Origin: Acidaminococcus fermentans_A
GTDB taxonomy: Bacteria; Bacillota; Negativicutes; Acidaminococcales; Acidaminococcaceae
Assembly (NCBI RefSeq): GCF_052216985.1
Contig: NZ_JBQOUY010000002.1
Coordinates: forward strand, 1-64,000
Direction: 5' to 3'
Length of the DNA: 64,000 nt
The notes below the pieces were generated by a model. That model was given only the letters and a program-made list of their open reading frames with translations, had not been told where the DNA came from and made no database searches. The translations under genes were made by a program, and so were the position numbers. Below, piece by piece: positions 39,106 through 47,858 of the stretch (its first letter is position 1; each line of letters opens with the position of its first letter).

Positions 39106-40935
39106 ATGTGCGGAATCGTAGGATATATCGGACGCCATCAGGCGACTCCCTTTTTGATGGAAGGCCTGAGCAAATTAGAATACAGAGGGTATGACTCTGC
39201 CGGCATCGCCGTCTACAACGATGGGAAGATCGACGTGGAAAAATGCGTAGGCCGGCTGGATGCCTTGCGGCAGAAAATCGTAGGCCATGAACCGGCGGGC
39301 ACGGTGGGCATCGGCCATACCCGCTGGGCCACCCATGGGAAACCCAGCGATATCAACGCCCATCCCCATACGGATGAAAGCGGACAGTTTGCCGTGGTCC
39401 ACAACGGCATCATCGAAAATTATATGCCCCTGAAGCAGGCCCTGCTGAAGAAAGGCCATCACTTCCGTTCCGAAACCGATACAGAAATCGTAGCCCATCT
39501 CATGGCAGATCTGTGGGACGGGGATTTTGAAAGCACCGTCCGGAAGGTGCTCCACACCATCAAAGGGTCCTATTCCCTGGTGTTCCTCTGCGCCAAGGAT
39601 CCCAGCAAGCTGATCTGCGCCAAGAAGAATAACCCGCTGGTCATCGGCCTGGGCAAGGGCGAGAACTATATCGCTTCCGACATCCCGGCCATCATTAGCA
39701 AGACCCGGGATACCTATATCCTCAGCGATGGGGAAATGGCCATCGTAGAACCGGATCGGGTCACTGTCAAAGACCTGGAAGGAAAGAAACTCGACAAAAA
39801 AGTCTTCCGTGTTACCTGGAATGCAGAAGCAGCAGAAAAAGGCGGCTTCGAACATTTCATGCTGAAAGAGATCTACGAACAGCCCAAGGCCGTCCGGGAT
39901 ACCCTCCGGGGCCGGGTGGATAAAGATAGCGACAAAGTGGTGTTCAGTGAACTGAACTGGACCGCGGAGACCCTGAAAGATATCCGGAAGATCTTCATCG
40001 TGGCCTGCGGCACGGCCTACCATGCAGGCATCGTGGGCAAATACTATATCGAGAAGATGGCCCGGATCCCGGTGGAAGTGGATATCGCTTCGGAATTCCG
40101 GTATCGGGATCCCATCATCAATGAAAGCTGCCTGTGCATCGTGATCAGCCAGTCCGGGGAAACCAGCGATACCCTGGAAGCCCTGAAAGAAGCCAAGCGC
40201 CGGGGAGCTAAGACCATGGCTGTCACCAATGTAGTAGGGTCTTCCATCGCCCGGGAAGCCGACCAGGTGGTCTACACCTATGCGGGACCGGAAATCGCCG
40301 TAGCTTCCACCAAAGCCTACACCACCCAGCTGATCGTCATGCTGCTGCTGAGCATGTATGTGTCCCACATCAAAGGGAAGATCAGCGATGAACGGCTCCA
40401 TGAACTGATCCAGAGCGTCTTGGCGGTGCCGGAACAGATGCACGATATCCTGGACCATGTGGACCAGATCAAAGTCTATGCCACCAATTATGCCAACCGG
40501 GAAGACGCCTTCTTCCTGGGCCGGAGCCTGGATTATGCAGTAGCTCTAGAAGGGGCACTGAAGCTGAAGGAAATCTCCTACATCCATGCGGAAGCTTATG
40601 CTGCGGGAGAACTGAAGCACGGGACCCTGGCGCTTATTACGGAAGGGGTGCCGGTAATCGTCCTGGCTACCCAGTCCAACATCTATGACAAGACCATCAG
40701 CAACCTCCAGGAAGTGAAGACCCGGGGAGCTATCGTGATCGGCATCGGTATGGAAGGGGATACGGAATTGGCCAAACATGCCAACAATGTAATCATCATT
40801 CCCAAAGCCGATGAAGATCTGGCGCCCATCCTGGCTGTCATCCCTCTGCAGCTGCTGGCTTATTACGCGGCCCTGGCCAGAGGCTGCGACGTGGATAAAC
40901 CTCGGAACCTGGCCAAGAGCGTGACGGTGGAATAA
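39106..40935 (+). CDS. glmS: Glutamine-fructose-6-phosphate aminotransferase GlmS
   Basis: A 609-residue enzyme that makes glucosamine-6-phosphate. The N-terminal glutaminase domain starts with the nucleophile Cys in MCGIVGYIG and contains HTRWATHGKPS and HNGIIENY. Two SIS domains follow (about 285-430 and 455-600), with CGTAYHAG, ISQSGETSDTLEAL near 344-357 and SLDYAVALEGALKLKEISYIHAEAY. It ends with the conserved KPRNLAKSVTVE. Regulated by the ribozyme in its leader. Confidence 0.98.
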   Translation: MCGIVGYIGRHQATPFLMEGLSKLEYRGYDSAGIAVYNDGKIDVEKCVGRLDALRQKIVGHEPAGTVGIGHTRWATHGKPSDINAHPHTDESGQFAVVHNGIIENYMPLKQALLKKGHHFRSETDTEIVAHLMADLWDGDFESTVRKVLHTIKGSYSLVFLCAKDPSKLICAKKNNPLVIGLGKGENYIASDIPAIISKTRDTYILSDGEMAIVEPDRVTVKDLEGKKLDKKVFRVTWNAEAAEKGGFEHFMLKEIYEQPKAVRDTLRGRVDKDSDKVVFSELNWTAETLKDIRKIFIVACGTAYHAGIVGKYYIEKMARIPVEVDIASEFRYRDPIINESCLCIVISQSGETSDTLEALKEAKRRGAKTMAVTNVVGSSIAREADQVVYTYAGPEIAVASTKAYTTQLIVMLLLSMYVSHIKGKISDERLHELIQSVLAVPEQMHDILDHVDQIKVYATNYANREDAFFLGRSLDYAVALEGALKLKEISYIHAEAYAAGELKHGTLALITEGVPVIVLATQSNIYDKTISNLQEVKTRGAIVIGIGMEGDTELAKHANNVIIIPKADEDLAPILAVIPLQLLAYYAALARGCDVDKPRNLAKSVTVE

Positions 40936-40950
40936 GTTCATAAGGATAAA

Positions 40951-40975
40951 ATGCTCCCTCCAGGGAGCATTTTTT
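40951..40975 (+). terminator. Rho-independent terminator of glmS
   Basis: Perfect stem ATGCTCCCT/AGGGAGCAT with a two-base tip, followed by five T. Confidence 0.9.
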
Positions 40976-40984
40976 AATGGAAAA

Positions 40985-41012
40985 GGTCACAGGTCGTGAG
41001 TCGCGACTCGCG
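40985..41012. repeat. Four degenerate heptamers (GGTCGTG/ACTCGCG type)
   Basis: GGTCACA, GGTCGTG, AGTCGCG, ACTCGCG in register between the glmS terminator and the nadA promoter. Confidence 0.6.
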
Positions 41013-41081
41013 ATATCCTTGCACTTTCTCCGGAAAACAGCTACAATGGATTCATTGCATTATCTATTGACATCTGTTGAC

Positions 41082-41110
41082 ATGACAATAAAGGAAAAAT
41101 CGTGTATAAT
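41082..41110 (+). promoter_or_regulatory. Promoter of the nad operon
   Basis: ATGACA (41082-41087), 17-base spacer and TATAAT (41105-41110). Immediately upstream are two TTGACA boxes at 41067-41072 and 41077-41082, ten bases apart. The repeated box could be a regulator site, for example for a niacin-responsive repressor, but no operator consensus was verified. Confidence 0.65.
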
Positions 41111-41175
41111 GTACCCAATACTTCGGAGCGGTGCCTTGCTGCGGCATCCTTCGTTTCTCAAAGGAGACCTGACCC

Positions 41176-42081
41176 ATGGAAGACTTGTTCGATGCCATCA
41201 CCCGTTTGAAAAAAGAACGGAATGCTGTGATCCTGGCCCATGTATACCAGCCGGAGGAAATCCAGGAAATCGCGGATTTCTGCGGTGATTCTTTTGCCCT
41301 GTCCCAGCAGGCCGCCCAGACCGATGCGGATGTGATCGTTTTCTGCGGGGTCCGGTTCATGGCAGAGACGGCCAACATCCTTTCCCCGGAGAAAATCACC
41401 CTGCTGCCGGCCATCGACGCGGGCTGCCGGATGTTCGACGATACCTTGGAAGCGCGGGTAAAGGCTTTTCTGTCAGACTATCCGGAATACAAAGTGGTTT
41501 CCTACGTGAATACCCCGGCCAGCGTCAAGGCCCTCAGTGAAATTTGCTGCACATCCTCCAATGCGGTGAAAGTGATCGAAAGCCTGCCGGCAGAGCAGCC
41601 CATCCTTTTCGTCCCGGATCAGAACTTGGCTACTTTTACGGCGGAAAAGACCCATCACACCATCCTGCCCTGGCGGGGAGCCTGCCCCACCCATCATGCG
41701 CTCAGCGTGGAGGAAGTGGAAGCGGTCAAAAAAGAGCATCCGACAGCCAAAATACTCATGCATCCGGAATGCCGGCCGGAAGTCCGGGCCCTGGCGGATT
41801 ATGTGGGCAGCACCATGGGAATCGTCCATTATGCGGAACAGAGCCCTGATCAGGAATTCATCATCGCTACAGAATGCGGGGTGCTGACCCAGCTGGCGTG
41901 GAGATGCCCTCATAAGAAGTTCTACATGGCCGGCGGCAACCTGCTGTGTCCCAACATGAAAAAGACCACCCTGGAACTGGTGAAAAAATCCCTGGAGACG
42001 CTGGAACCTCGGATCGTGGTACCAGAAGAGATCCGGACAAAGGCAAGGATAGCCTTGGAACGGATGCTGGCAGTGAAGTGA
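41176..42081 (+). CDS. nadA: Quinolinate synthase NadA
   Basis: A 301-residue [4Fe-4S] enzyme that condenses iminoaspartate with dihydroxyacetone phosphate. AHVYQPEEIQEIADFCGDSFALSQ (about 16-39) is the first of the three homologous modules. The cluster Cys are expected in FCGVRFMAE (about 55-63), in WRGACPTHH near 167-175 and near the C-terminal FYMAGGNLLCPNMKKTT. It is oxygen-sensitive in other organisms, suiting an anaerobe. First gene of nadABC. Confidence 0.96.
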   Translation: MEDLFDAITRLKKERNAVILAHVYQPEEIQEIADFCGDSFALSQQAAQTDADVIVFCGVRFMAETANILSPEKITLLPAIDAGCRMFDDTLEARVKAFLSDYPEYKVVSYVNTPASVKALSEICCTSSNAVKVIESLPAEQPILFVPDQNLATFTAEKTHHTILPWRGACPTHHALSVEEVEAVKKEHPTAKILMHPECRPEVRALADYVGSTMGIVHYAEQSPDQEFIIATECGVLTQLAWRCPHKKFYMAGGNLLCPNMKKTTLELVKKSLETLEPRIVVPEEIRTKARIALERMLAVK

Positions 42082-42089
42082 TACTGGCT

Positions 42090-42218
42090 GTTAATGGTGA
42101 ATTATCAATTGCCGAAGGAAGCCTGCTCCGCAGGCAATGAAGGGAACCCATCAATCGATTCCTTCCATTGGCGTATGCCCTATGACGTATGACAGGCTGC
42201 TGCCCCATTGGCAGCCCC
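42090..42218. repeat. Composite element: heptamers, GCCGAAGGA hairpin, second heptamers
   Basis: GTTAATG, GTGAATT, ATCAATT and GCCGAAG run in sevens (42090-42117), then GAAGCCTGC-TCC-GCAGGC forms a hairpin (42121-42135). A second tract GCGTATG, CCCTATG, ACGTATG is at 42171-42191. The GGCTGC...GCAGCC hairpin and CCTTAT follow. It fills the gap between nadA and nadB. Confidence 0.65.
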
Positions 42219-42238
42219 TTATCAAAGGAGGATTCCTC

Positions 42239-43858
42239 ATGGAAACCTATTGGACGAATTTTGACACGGCGGATACGCCGGTGATACAGACGGATATCCT
42301 GGTAATCGGGTCCGGAGCTGCCGGGCTGCAGACCGCCTGGTCCTTGGCTGAAGCGGGCCGGGAAGTGCTGGTGGCGGTCCGGGATGAGCTACGGGACAGC
42401 AATACGGCCAAAGCCCAGGGCGGCATCGCAGCGGCTCTGGGCAAAGACGATGATCCCCGTCTCCATTATCAGGATACCCTGGTGGCAGGAGCCGGGCTCA
42501 CCGATGAAACCATGGCGAAGATCGTGGTGACGGAAGGGCCCCAGGCGGTGCTGGATCTGGTCCACCATGGAGCCCAGTTCGATAAAAATCCCGATGGCAC
42601 CCTCTCTTTGGGCCGGGAAGGCTGCCACAGCCGGAACCGGATCGTCCATGCTAATGGGGACAGCACCGGAGCGGAAGTCTCCCGGGCCCTCCGGGCGATC
42701 ACCGGCCGGGAAAAACGGATCCGCAGCCTGGAGCACTGCTATGTGACGGATCTTTTGATGCAGGACGGCATCTGCAAGGGTGCCATGGCCCTCCATCAGG
42801 GGAAAATGGTCCATATCCAGGCTCGGGGCACGGTACTGGCTACCGGCGGGGTGGGCCGTCTCTTTGCCCATACCACCAACCCCGAAGGGGCAGTGGGCAG
42901 CGGACTGGCCCTGGCCTACCGGGCTGGGGCTGAATTGATGGATATGGAATTCGTCCAGTTCCATCCTACGGCCCTGGCTCTTCCCGGCTGCCCCAGCTTC
43001 CTGGTCTCGGAGGCGGTCCGGGGAGCCGGAGCCCTTTTGTACAATACCAAGGGAGAACGGTTCATGCCGGAGTACCATCCTATGAAGGAGCTGGCGCCCC
43101 GGGATGTGGTGGCCCGGGCCATCGCCACGGAGATGAAGCGCTGCGGCAGTGACCATGTGCTGCTGGATGCCACGGGGATCGATAAAGTAGAAGAGAAGTT
43201 CCCCATGATCTTCCAGACCCTGGGGGAATATGGAGTGGATATGCGGAAGGAACGGATCCCCATCGCGCCGGCGGCCCATTATATGATGGGGGGCATCCGC
43301 ACCGATGCCTGGGGCCATACTAGCATCGCCCATCTGTATGCCTGCGGGGAAGCGGCCTGTACCGGTCTCCAGGGAGCCAACCGTCTGGCCAGCAATTCCC
43401 TGCTGGAAGGACTGGTGTTCGGCCGGAGAGTGGCCCAAGCCCTGTGCCGGGATCTTCCGGCAGATGAGCCGTCCAGCGCAGAAGGGAACTGGAAGTCCCG
43501 GTTCCAGCCCTGGAACGTTTCACCGGAAATCTTGGCTGCAGACCGGAAAGCCCTCCAGGACATCATGAGCCGCCAGTTGGGCATCGCCCGGGACCGGGAC
43601 TCTATCGAAAAGGCTCTGGACGCTATGGAGGCAATCGGCCGAAAATATAGAGGCACAGCCGCCATCGACAGCGATCAGCTGGATATGAAAGCCCAGATCT
43701 TGGTTTCCCAGCTCATTGCCCAGGCGGCCCTCCGGCGGGAAGAGAGCCGAGGCGCTCATTACCGTCTGGATTTTCCGGAACCCCGGGATTGTTGGAAGCA
43801 TCACAGCATCGAAGAAAACGAAGGAGGCCGTATCCATGTACAGCAGAATGTTGGCTAA
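42239..43858 (+). CDS. nadB: L-aspartate oxidase NadB
   Basis: A 539-residue FAD enzyme making iminoaspartate. The dinucleotide motif VIGSGAAGLQTAWSLAEAG lies at about 18-36, and DSNTAKAQGGIAAALGKDDDP near 55-75 and MEFVQFHPTALA near 238-249 carry the succinate-dehydrogenase-like active site. MGGIRTDAWGHTSIAHLYACGE and GANRLASNSLLEGLVFG are the second FAD region. ATG 42239 has AAAGGAGGA upstream; the longer in-frame extension passes through the repeat element and is rejected. In an anaerobe, fumarate may be the electron acceptor. The end overlaps nadC by 23 bases. Confidence 0.95.
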   Translation: METYWTNFDTADTPVIQTDILVIGSGAAGLQTAWSLAEAGREVLVAVRDELRDSNTAKAQGGIAAALGKDDDPRLHYQDTLVAGAGLTDETMAKIVVTEGPQAVLDLVHHGAQFDKNPDGTLSLGREGCHSRNRIVHANGDSTGAEVSRALRAITGREKRIRSLEHCYVTDLLMQDGICKGAMALHQGKMVHIQARGTVLATGGVGRLFAHTTNPEGAVGSGLALAYRAGAELMDMEFVQFHPTALALPGCPSFLVSEAVRGAGALLYNTKGERFMPEYHPMKELAPRDVVARAIATEMKRCGSDHVLLDATGIDKVEEKFPMIFQTLGEYGVDMRKERIPIAPAAHYMMGGIRTDAWGHTSIAHLYACGEAACTGLQGANRLASNSLLEGLVFGRRVAQALCRDLPADEPSSAEGNWKSRFQPWNVSPEILAADRKALQDIMSRQLGIARDRDSIEKALDAMEAIGRKYRGTAAIDSDQLDMKAQILVSQLIAQAALRREESRGAHYRLDFPEPRDCWKHHSIEENEGGRIHVQQNVG

Positions 43859-44675
43859 GCAGCTGGAGGAATGGCTGGCGGAAGATATCGGCAGCGGGGA
43901 TCTGACCAGCGAAGCACTGCTTCCTCCAGATGCGGTGACTACGGGAATCATCCATGCCAAAGATACAGGGATCCTGTGCGGGGTGGAGGTGGCCCGGCAG
44001 GTATTCCAGGTGCTGGATCCTAGCTTGACCTTTGAAGCCCTGGCCCAGGACGGGGATGCGCTGGAACCGGGGACCCTCATCGCCAGGATCACCGGCTGCG
44101 CCCGGAGCGTGCTGATCGGGGAGCGCCTGGCCCTGAACCTGCTCCAGCATCTGTCCGGCATCGCCACCCGGACCCATAGACTGGCGGAACTGGCCCGTCC
44201 CTACGGCACCCGGGTGGTGGATACCCGGAAGACCACGCCGGGGCTGCGGCTCCTGGAAAAATATGCAGTGCGTACCGGGGGTGGCCATAACCATCGGCTG
44301 GGCCTCTATGACGCCATCCTGATCAAGGACAACCATATCGCCGTAGCCGGCGGGGTGAAGGAAGCCCTGGCCCGGGCCCAAGCCTACGCCAGCCATATGA
44401 CCAAGATCGAGATCGAAGTGGAAAGCCTGGCCCAGGCCAGGGAGGCAGTGGAAGGGGGCGCCGACGTGATCATGCTGGACAACATGGCACCGGAAGCCAT
44501 GAAGGAATGTGTGGAAATGATCCAGCACCGGGCTGTAGTGGAGGCGTCCGGGGGCATCAACGAGCATAACCTGGAAGCCGCTGCAGCCGCCGGAGTGGAC
44601 GTGATCAGCATCGGAGCCCTGACCCACAGCGTAAAGGCCCTGGATATCAGCCTGGATGTAGGGGAAATCAAATAA
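43836..44675 (+). CDS. nadC: Quinolinate phosphoribosyltransferase NadC
   Basis: A 279-residue type II PRTase forming nicotinate mononucleotide. EDIGSGDLTSEALLPP (about 16-31), ERLALNLLQHLSGIATRTHRL, DTRKTTPGLRLLEKYAVRTGGGHNHR (about 129-154) and LIKDNHI contain the quinolinate- and PRPP-binding Arg, Lys and His residues. DVIMLDNM and VEASGGIN complete the barrel. ATG 43836 has AAGGAGG nine bases upstream. Last gene of nadABC. Confidence 0.96.
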   Translation: MYSRMLAKQLEEWLAEDIGSGDLTSEALLPPDAVTTGIIHAKDTGILCGVEVARQVFQVLDPSLTFEALAQDGDALEPGTLIARITGCARSVLIGERLALNLLQHLSGIATRTHRLAELARPYGTRVVDTRKTTPGLRLLEKYAVRTGGGHNHRLGLYDAILIKDNHIAVAGGVKEALARAQAYASHMTKIEIEVESLAQAREAVEGGADVIMLDNMAPEAMKECVEMIQHRAVVEASGGINEHNLEAAAAAGVDVISIGALTHSVKALDISLDVGEIK

Positions 44676-44721
44676 GTCCTGTCAGAGAGCACCGATTCCC
44701 TGGATGTGTCTTCCAACCCCA

Positions 44722-44750
44722 TTGACTCCTTTTTCCTGGGGGAGTATACT
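44722..44750 (+). promoter_or_regulatory. Promoter of the aminotransferase gene
   Basis: TTGACT (44722-44727), 17-base spacer and TATACT (44745-44750), 48 bases before the start codon. Confidence 0.8.
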
Positions 44751-44797
44751 AAATATCACTACATAACTAGGAATTAAACCAGGGAAGGACGATAGAT

Positions 44798-45967
44798 ATG
44801 GCTGATTTATCTTTACGGACGGCGACTTTTACGGATTCAGTGATCCGCCGGATGACCCGGATCTCTTTGCAGTACCAGGCGGTGAACCTGAGCCAGGGGT
44901 TCCCGGATTGGGATCCTCCGAAGGAAATGGAGGAACGGCTGAGCCAGGTGGCTTTCACAGGACCTCATCAATATGCGGTGACCTGGGGAGCCCCGAATTT
45001 CCGTCAGGCCCTGGCGGCCAAACAGAAGCATTTTACTGGGCTGGACATCGACCCGGAAACGGAGATCGTCACCACCTGCGGCAGCACGGAAGCCATGATG
45101 GTGGCGGTGATGACGGTGACGGATCCGGGGGACAAGGTGATCGTATTTTCCCCCTTCTATGAAAACTACGGGGCTGATGCCATCCTCAGCGGGGCAGAGC
45201 CCATTTATGTACCGCTGGTGCCCCCGGACTACCGGTTCGACCCGGAAGTACTGGAGGCGGCCTTCCGGCAGCATCCCAAGGCACTGATCCTCTGCAACCC
45301 CTCCAACCCCTGCGGCAAGGTATTCACCCGGCAGGAGCTCCAGACCATCGCGGACCTGGCGGAAAAATACGATGTGTGGGTGATCACCGATGAAGTGTAC
45401 GAACACATTGTCTACAAACCCTATGAGCACATCTATTTTTCTACGCTGCCCCGGATGTGGGAGCGGACCCTGTCCTGTAGTTCCCTGTCCAAGACCTATT
45501 CCATTACCGGTTGGCGGCTGGGGTATATCATCGCTCCGCCGAAGGTCATCGAAGAAGCCCGGAAAGTCCATGATTACTTGACAGTGGGAGCGGCATCCCC
45601 TCTCCAGGAAGCGGCGGTGACCGGGCTCCGGTTCGGGGATGGGTATTACACCTGGCTCCGGGACCTGTACACGGACCGGCGGGATCTGATGCTCAAGGGA
45701 CTCCGGGATATCGGCCTGCGGCACACGGAACCCCAGGGGGCCTATTACATCATGGTGGATATTTCGGATTTCGGCTACGCCAGCGATACGGAATTCTGCG
45801 AGGATCTGGCCAAATATGTGGGAGTGGGGGCTGTCCCCGGGTCGGCTTTCTTCCATGAAAACATCACCCAGTATATGCGGCTCCACTTCGCCAAGAACTG
45901 GGAGACCCTGGAAGAAGCCCTGGAACGGCTCCAGGGTATCTATAAGAAGATGCCGGTGAGGAAGTAA
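44798..45967 (+). CDS. Class I/II pyridoxal phosphate aminotransferase
   Basis: A 389-residue fold-type I aminotransferase of the aspartate/methionine/kynurenine subgroup. LSQGFPDWDPP (about 31-41) is the N-terminal substrate loop. NPSNPCGKVF (about 168-177), TDEVYEHI (about 199-206) and the PLP Lys in SSLSKTYSITGWRLGY (about 229-244) are present, and the C-terminal Arg is in MRLHFAKN. Possible substrates include methionine, glutamine and aromatic amino acids; kynurenine aminotransferase-like enzymes share the GFPDW motif. Monocistronic. Confidence 0.9.
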   Translation: MADLSLRTATFTDSVIRRMTRISLQYQAVNLSQGFPDWDPPKEMEERLSQVAFTGPHQYAVTWGAPNFRQALAAKQKHFTGLDIDPETEIVTTCGSTEAMMVAVMTVTDPGDKVIVFSPFYENYGADAILSGAEPIYVPLVPPDYRFDPEVLEAAFRQHPKALILCNPSNPCGKVFTRQELQTIADLAEKYDVWVITDEVYEHIVYKPYEHIYFSTLPRMWERTLSCSSLSKTYSITGWRLGYIIAPPKVIEEARKVHDYLTVGAASPLQEAAVTGLRFGDGYYTWLRDLYTDRRDLMLKGLRDIGLRHTEPQGAYYIMVDISDFGYASDTEFCEDLAKYVGVGAVPGSAFFHENITQYMRLHFAKNWETLEEALERLQGIYKKMPVRK

Positions 45968-45969
45968 AA

Positions 45970-46006
45970 GTCAGACACGGCCCTGACGGGCCTTAAGATG
46001 TCAGAT
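45970..46006. repeat. GTCAGACA...GTCAGAT dispersed element, copy 1
   Basis: Starts GTCAGACACGGCCC and ends GGGCCTTAAGATGTCAGAT, with a GGCCC/GGGCC hairpin inside. Near-identical at 52451-52490, with an inverted partner at 52552-52586. Confidence 0.65.
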
Positions 46007-46097
46007 TTGCACAGCGCTATTTTTAAAAAGTTTAACTTTTCCTGCTCTCCCGTACTGTATACTAATAGAGAGAATACAGCACGGGGGGCATTTTTTT

Positions 46098-47858
46098 ATG
46101 TTTGAAGGCAGAATCCGGGAGGTGGGACGGCCGGACCATGTCCTTTCCTATTTTAGAGAGGAGAAGGCCGTGCTGGTGGCGGTGACGGTCACCGGCATCC
46201 TCTATAACTTGGGGATGGGAGTGGGGCCCTATTTCGAAGGGCAGCTGGCCCAGTGTCTCTACGACATTACCCAGGGCAGGGCTGCGGCCGTGGATATGGC
46301 CCGTCTAGCGGTGCTCTATGTGGGGGTGATCTTCCTGGTCCAGCTTTCCCGGGCGGGGAAGCGGTACAGCGTGCGGCTGTTTGCCAACCGAGTGAGCCGG
46401 ACCATGCGCCACACCTTGTACCACAGCCTGGTGCGTCTGGATGCCCATGCCCTCCAGCAGGAGAACCTGGGGAACTTGATGACGAAAGCCATGGGGGACG
46501 TGGACGCCTGTGCGGAAGGGATGCAGAAATTCACCACGGAAGTCTTCGACACCGGGGTGGTGATGGTGGTGTACCTGTCCCTATTGCTGGCTTACGACTG
46601 GCGGCTGACCCTTTTGGCTTCCCTGTTCACTCCGGCAGCCTATTGGATCGCCGATCGGCTGAAAAAACAGGTGGCCCAGGCCAACGGGGTCTACAAGGCT
46701 GCGGAAGCTCGGCTGAACACATTGACCCTGGACCGGGTGAGCCATGCTCTCACCTATCGGATCTACGGCCAGGAAAAGGTCCGGGACGCCGACTACGAAA
46801 ACCAGCTCACCGCCTACGAAAAAGCCAGTGCCAGGGCCAATATCTTTGAAGGGTCCCTGGGGCCTTTGTACGATGCCATTGCTATGGCGGGCACGGGGAT
46901 GATCTTCTGGTTCGGCGCGAAAAACGTCCAGGGCACTGGCTGGGAAATGTGGAATATCGCCAGTTTCACGACCTTCCTGGCCTGTTTCACCAAACTGGCA
47001 GTGAAGACCAGCCATGCGGCCAAGCTGTTCAATGCGGTCCAAAAGGCCCAGGTTTCCTGGCAGCGGATCAAGCCTCTGCTCCAGCAGGCGGCGCCGGAAG
47101 GGACGGATCAGCCTCTGGGACCTGTGGACCCGGTGGAACTGGAAGTCCGTGATCTGGCCTGCCGCTACTCGGGCCAGGAGAAGGGCCTTGCCGGGATTTC
47201 CTTTGCTGCCCGTCCCGGGGATATCATCGGCATCACAGGCCCGGTGGCCTGCGGGAAGAGTCTTTTTGGGAAGGTGTTCCTGGACGAGGTGTCCTGGACC
47301 GGCTCCGTCCGGTGCAATGGAGAGGATTTTGCCGCCCTGGACCGGCACCAGCGCCGGAGCCTGATCTCCTACCTGGGCCATGATCCAGAGCTGTTGAGTA
47401 CCTCCATCGGAGAAAACATCCGGATGGGGGACCCAGTGGAGGTGGATCGACTCCTGGCCATGACCAACCTGAAGGAAGAAGTGGACGCCATGCCCCAGGG
47501 AGCGGATACCCCGGTCGGGAGTGGCGGCACTCAGCTTTCCGGCGGTCAGCAGGCCCGGATCGCCCTGGCCCGGACCCTGGCCCATGCCCGGTCCGTGTTA
47601 GTACTGGATGATCCCTTTGCGGCGGTGGACCGGAAGGGAGAGACGAAGATCCTGGAAGCCATGAGGAAGACTTTTCCGGACCGGGTGATCCTGCTGATTT
47701 CCCACCGGCTCACCCATTTCCCGGAATTCACCGGGGTATTGTTCCTGGAAAACGGCCGGGGACGGTTCGGCACCCATGAGCAGCTGCTGCAGGAAGAACC
47801 TGGCTATGCCCGGCTGGTGCAGCTGCAGCAGGAAGGAGTGGACCTAGATGAACAGTGA
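46098..47858 (+). CDS. Heterodimeric ABC exporter subunit A (degenerate Walker B)
   Basis: A 586-residue half-transporter: type IV exporter membrane domain (about 30-325, six helices) and nucleotide-binding domain (about 350-580). Walker A is GPVACGKSL (unusual A instead of G before CGKS), the signature LSGGQQARIALARTL is canonical, and Walker B ends VLVLDDPFAAVD with Asp where the catalytic Glu normally is. The switch His is in LISHRLTHF. The next gene, overlapping by 11 bases, supplies the complementary subunit. The substrate may be a peptide, lipid or drug; unknown. Confidence 0.9.
   Translation: MFEGRIREVGRPDHVLSYFREEKAVLVAVTVTGILYNLGMGVGPYFEGQLAQCLYDITQGRAAAVDMARLAVLYVGVIFLVQLSRAGKRYSVRLFANRVSRTMRHTLYHSLVRLDAHALQQENLGNLMTKAMGDVDACAEGMQKFTTEVFDTGVVMVVYLSLLLAYDWRLTLLASLFTPAAYWIADRLKKQVAQANGVYKAAEARLNTLTLDRVSHALTYRIYGQEKVRDADYENQLTAYEKASARANIFEGSLGPLYDAIAMAGTGMIFWFGAKNVQGTGWEMWNIASFTTFLACFTKLAVKTSHAAKLFNAVQKAQVSWQRIKPLLQQAAPEGTDQPLGPVDPVELEVRDLACRYSGQEKGLAGISFAARPGDIIGITGPVACGKSLFGKVFLDEVSWTGSVRCNGEDFAALDRHQRRSLISYLGHDPELLSTSIGENIRMGDPVEVDRLLAMTNLKEEVDAMPQGADTPVGSGGTQLSGGQQARIALARTLAHARSVLVLDDPFAAVDRKGETKILEAMRKTFPDRVILLISHRLTHFPEFTGVLFLENGRGRFGTHEQLLQEEPGYARLVQLQQEGVDLDEQ

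Noticed and set aside
41067..41087. NiaR/YrxA operator ahead of nadA
   Set aside because: Duplicated TTGACA boxes are suggestive, but I could not match an operator consensus securely and kept only a promoter call.
41111..41175. T-box or other riboswitch in the nadA leader
   Set aside because: Only a short GGTGCC/GGCATCC-type stem is present and no T-box core or terminator is seen.
42137..42238. N-terminal extension of NadB
   Set aside because: It reads through the heptamer and hairpin element; AAAGGAGGA precedes ATG 42239, which gives the normal NadB start.
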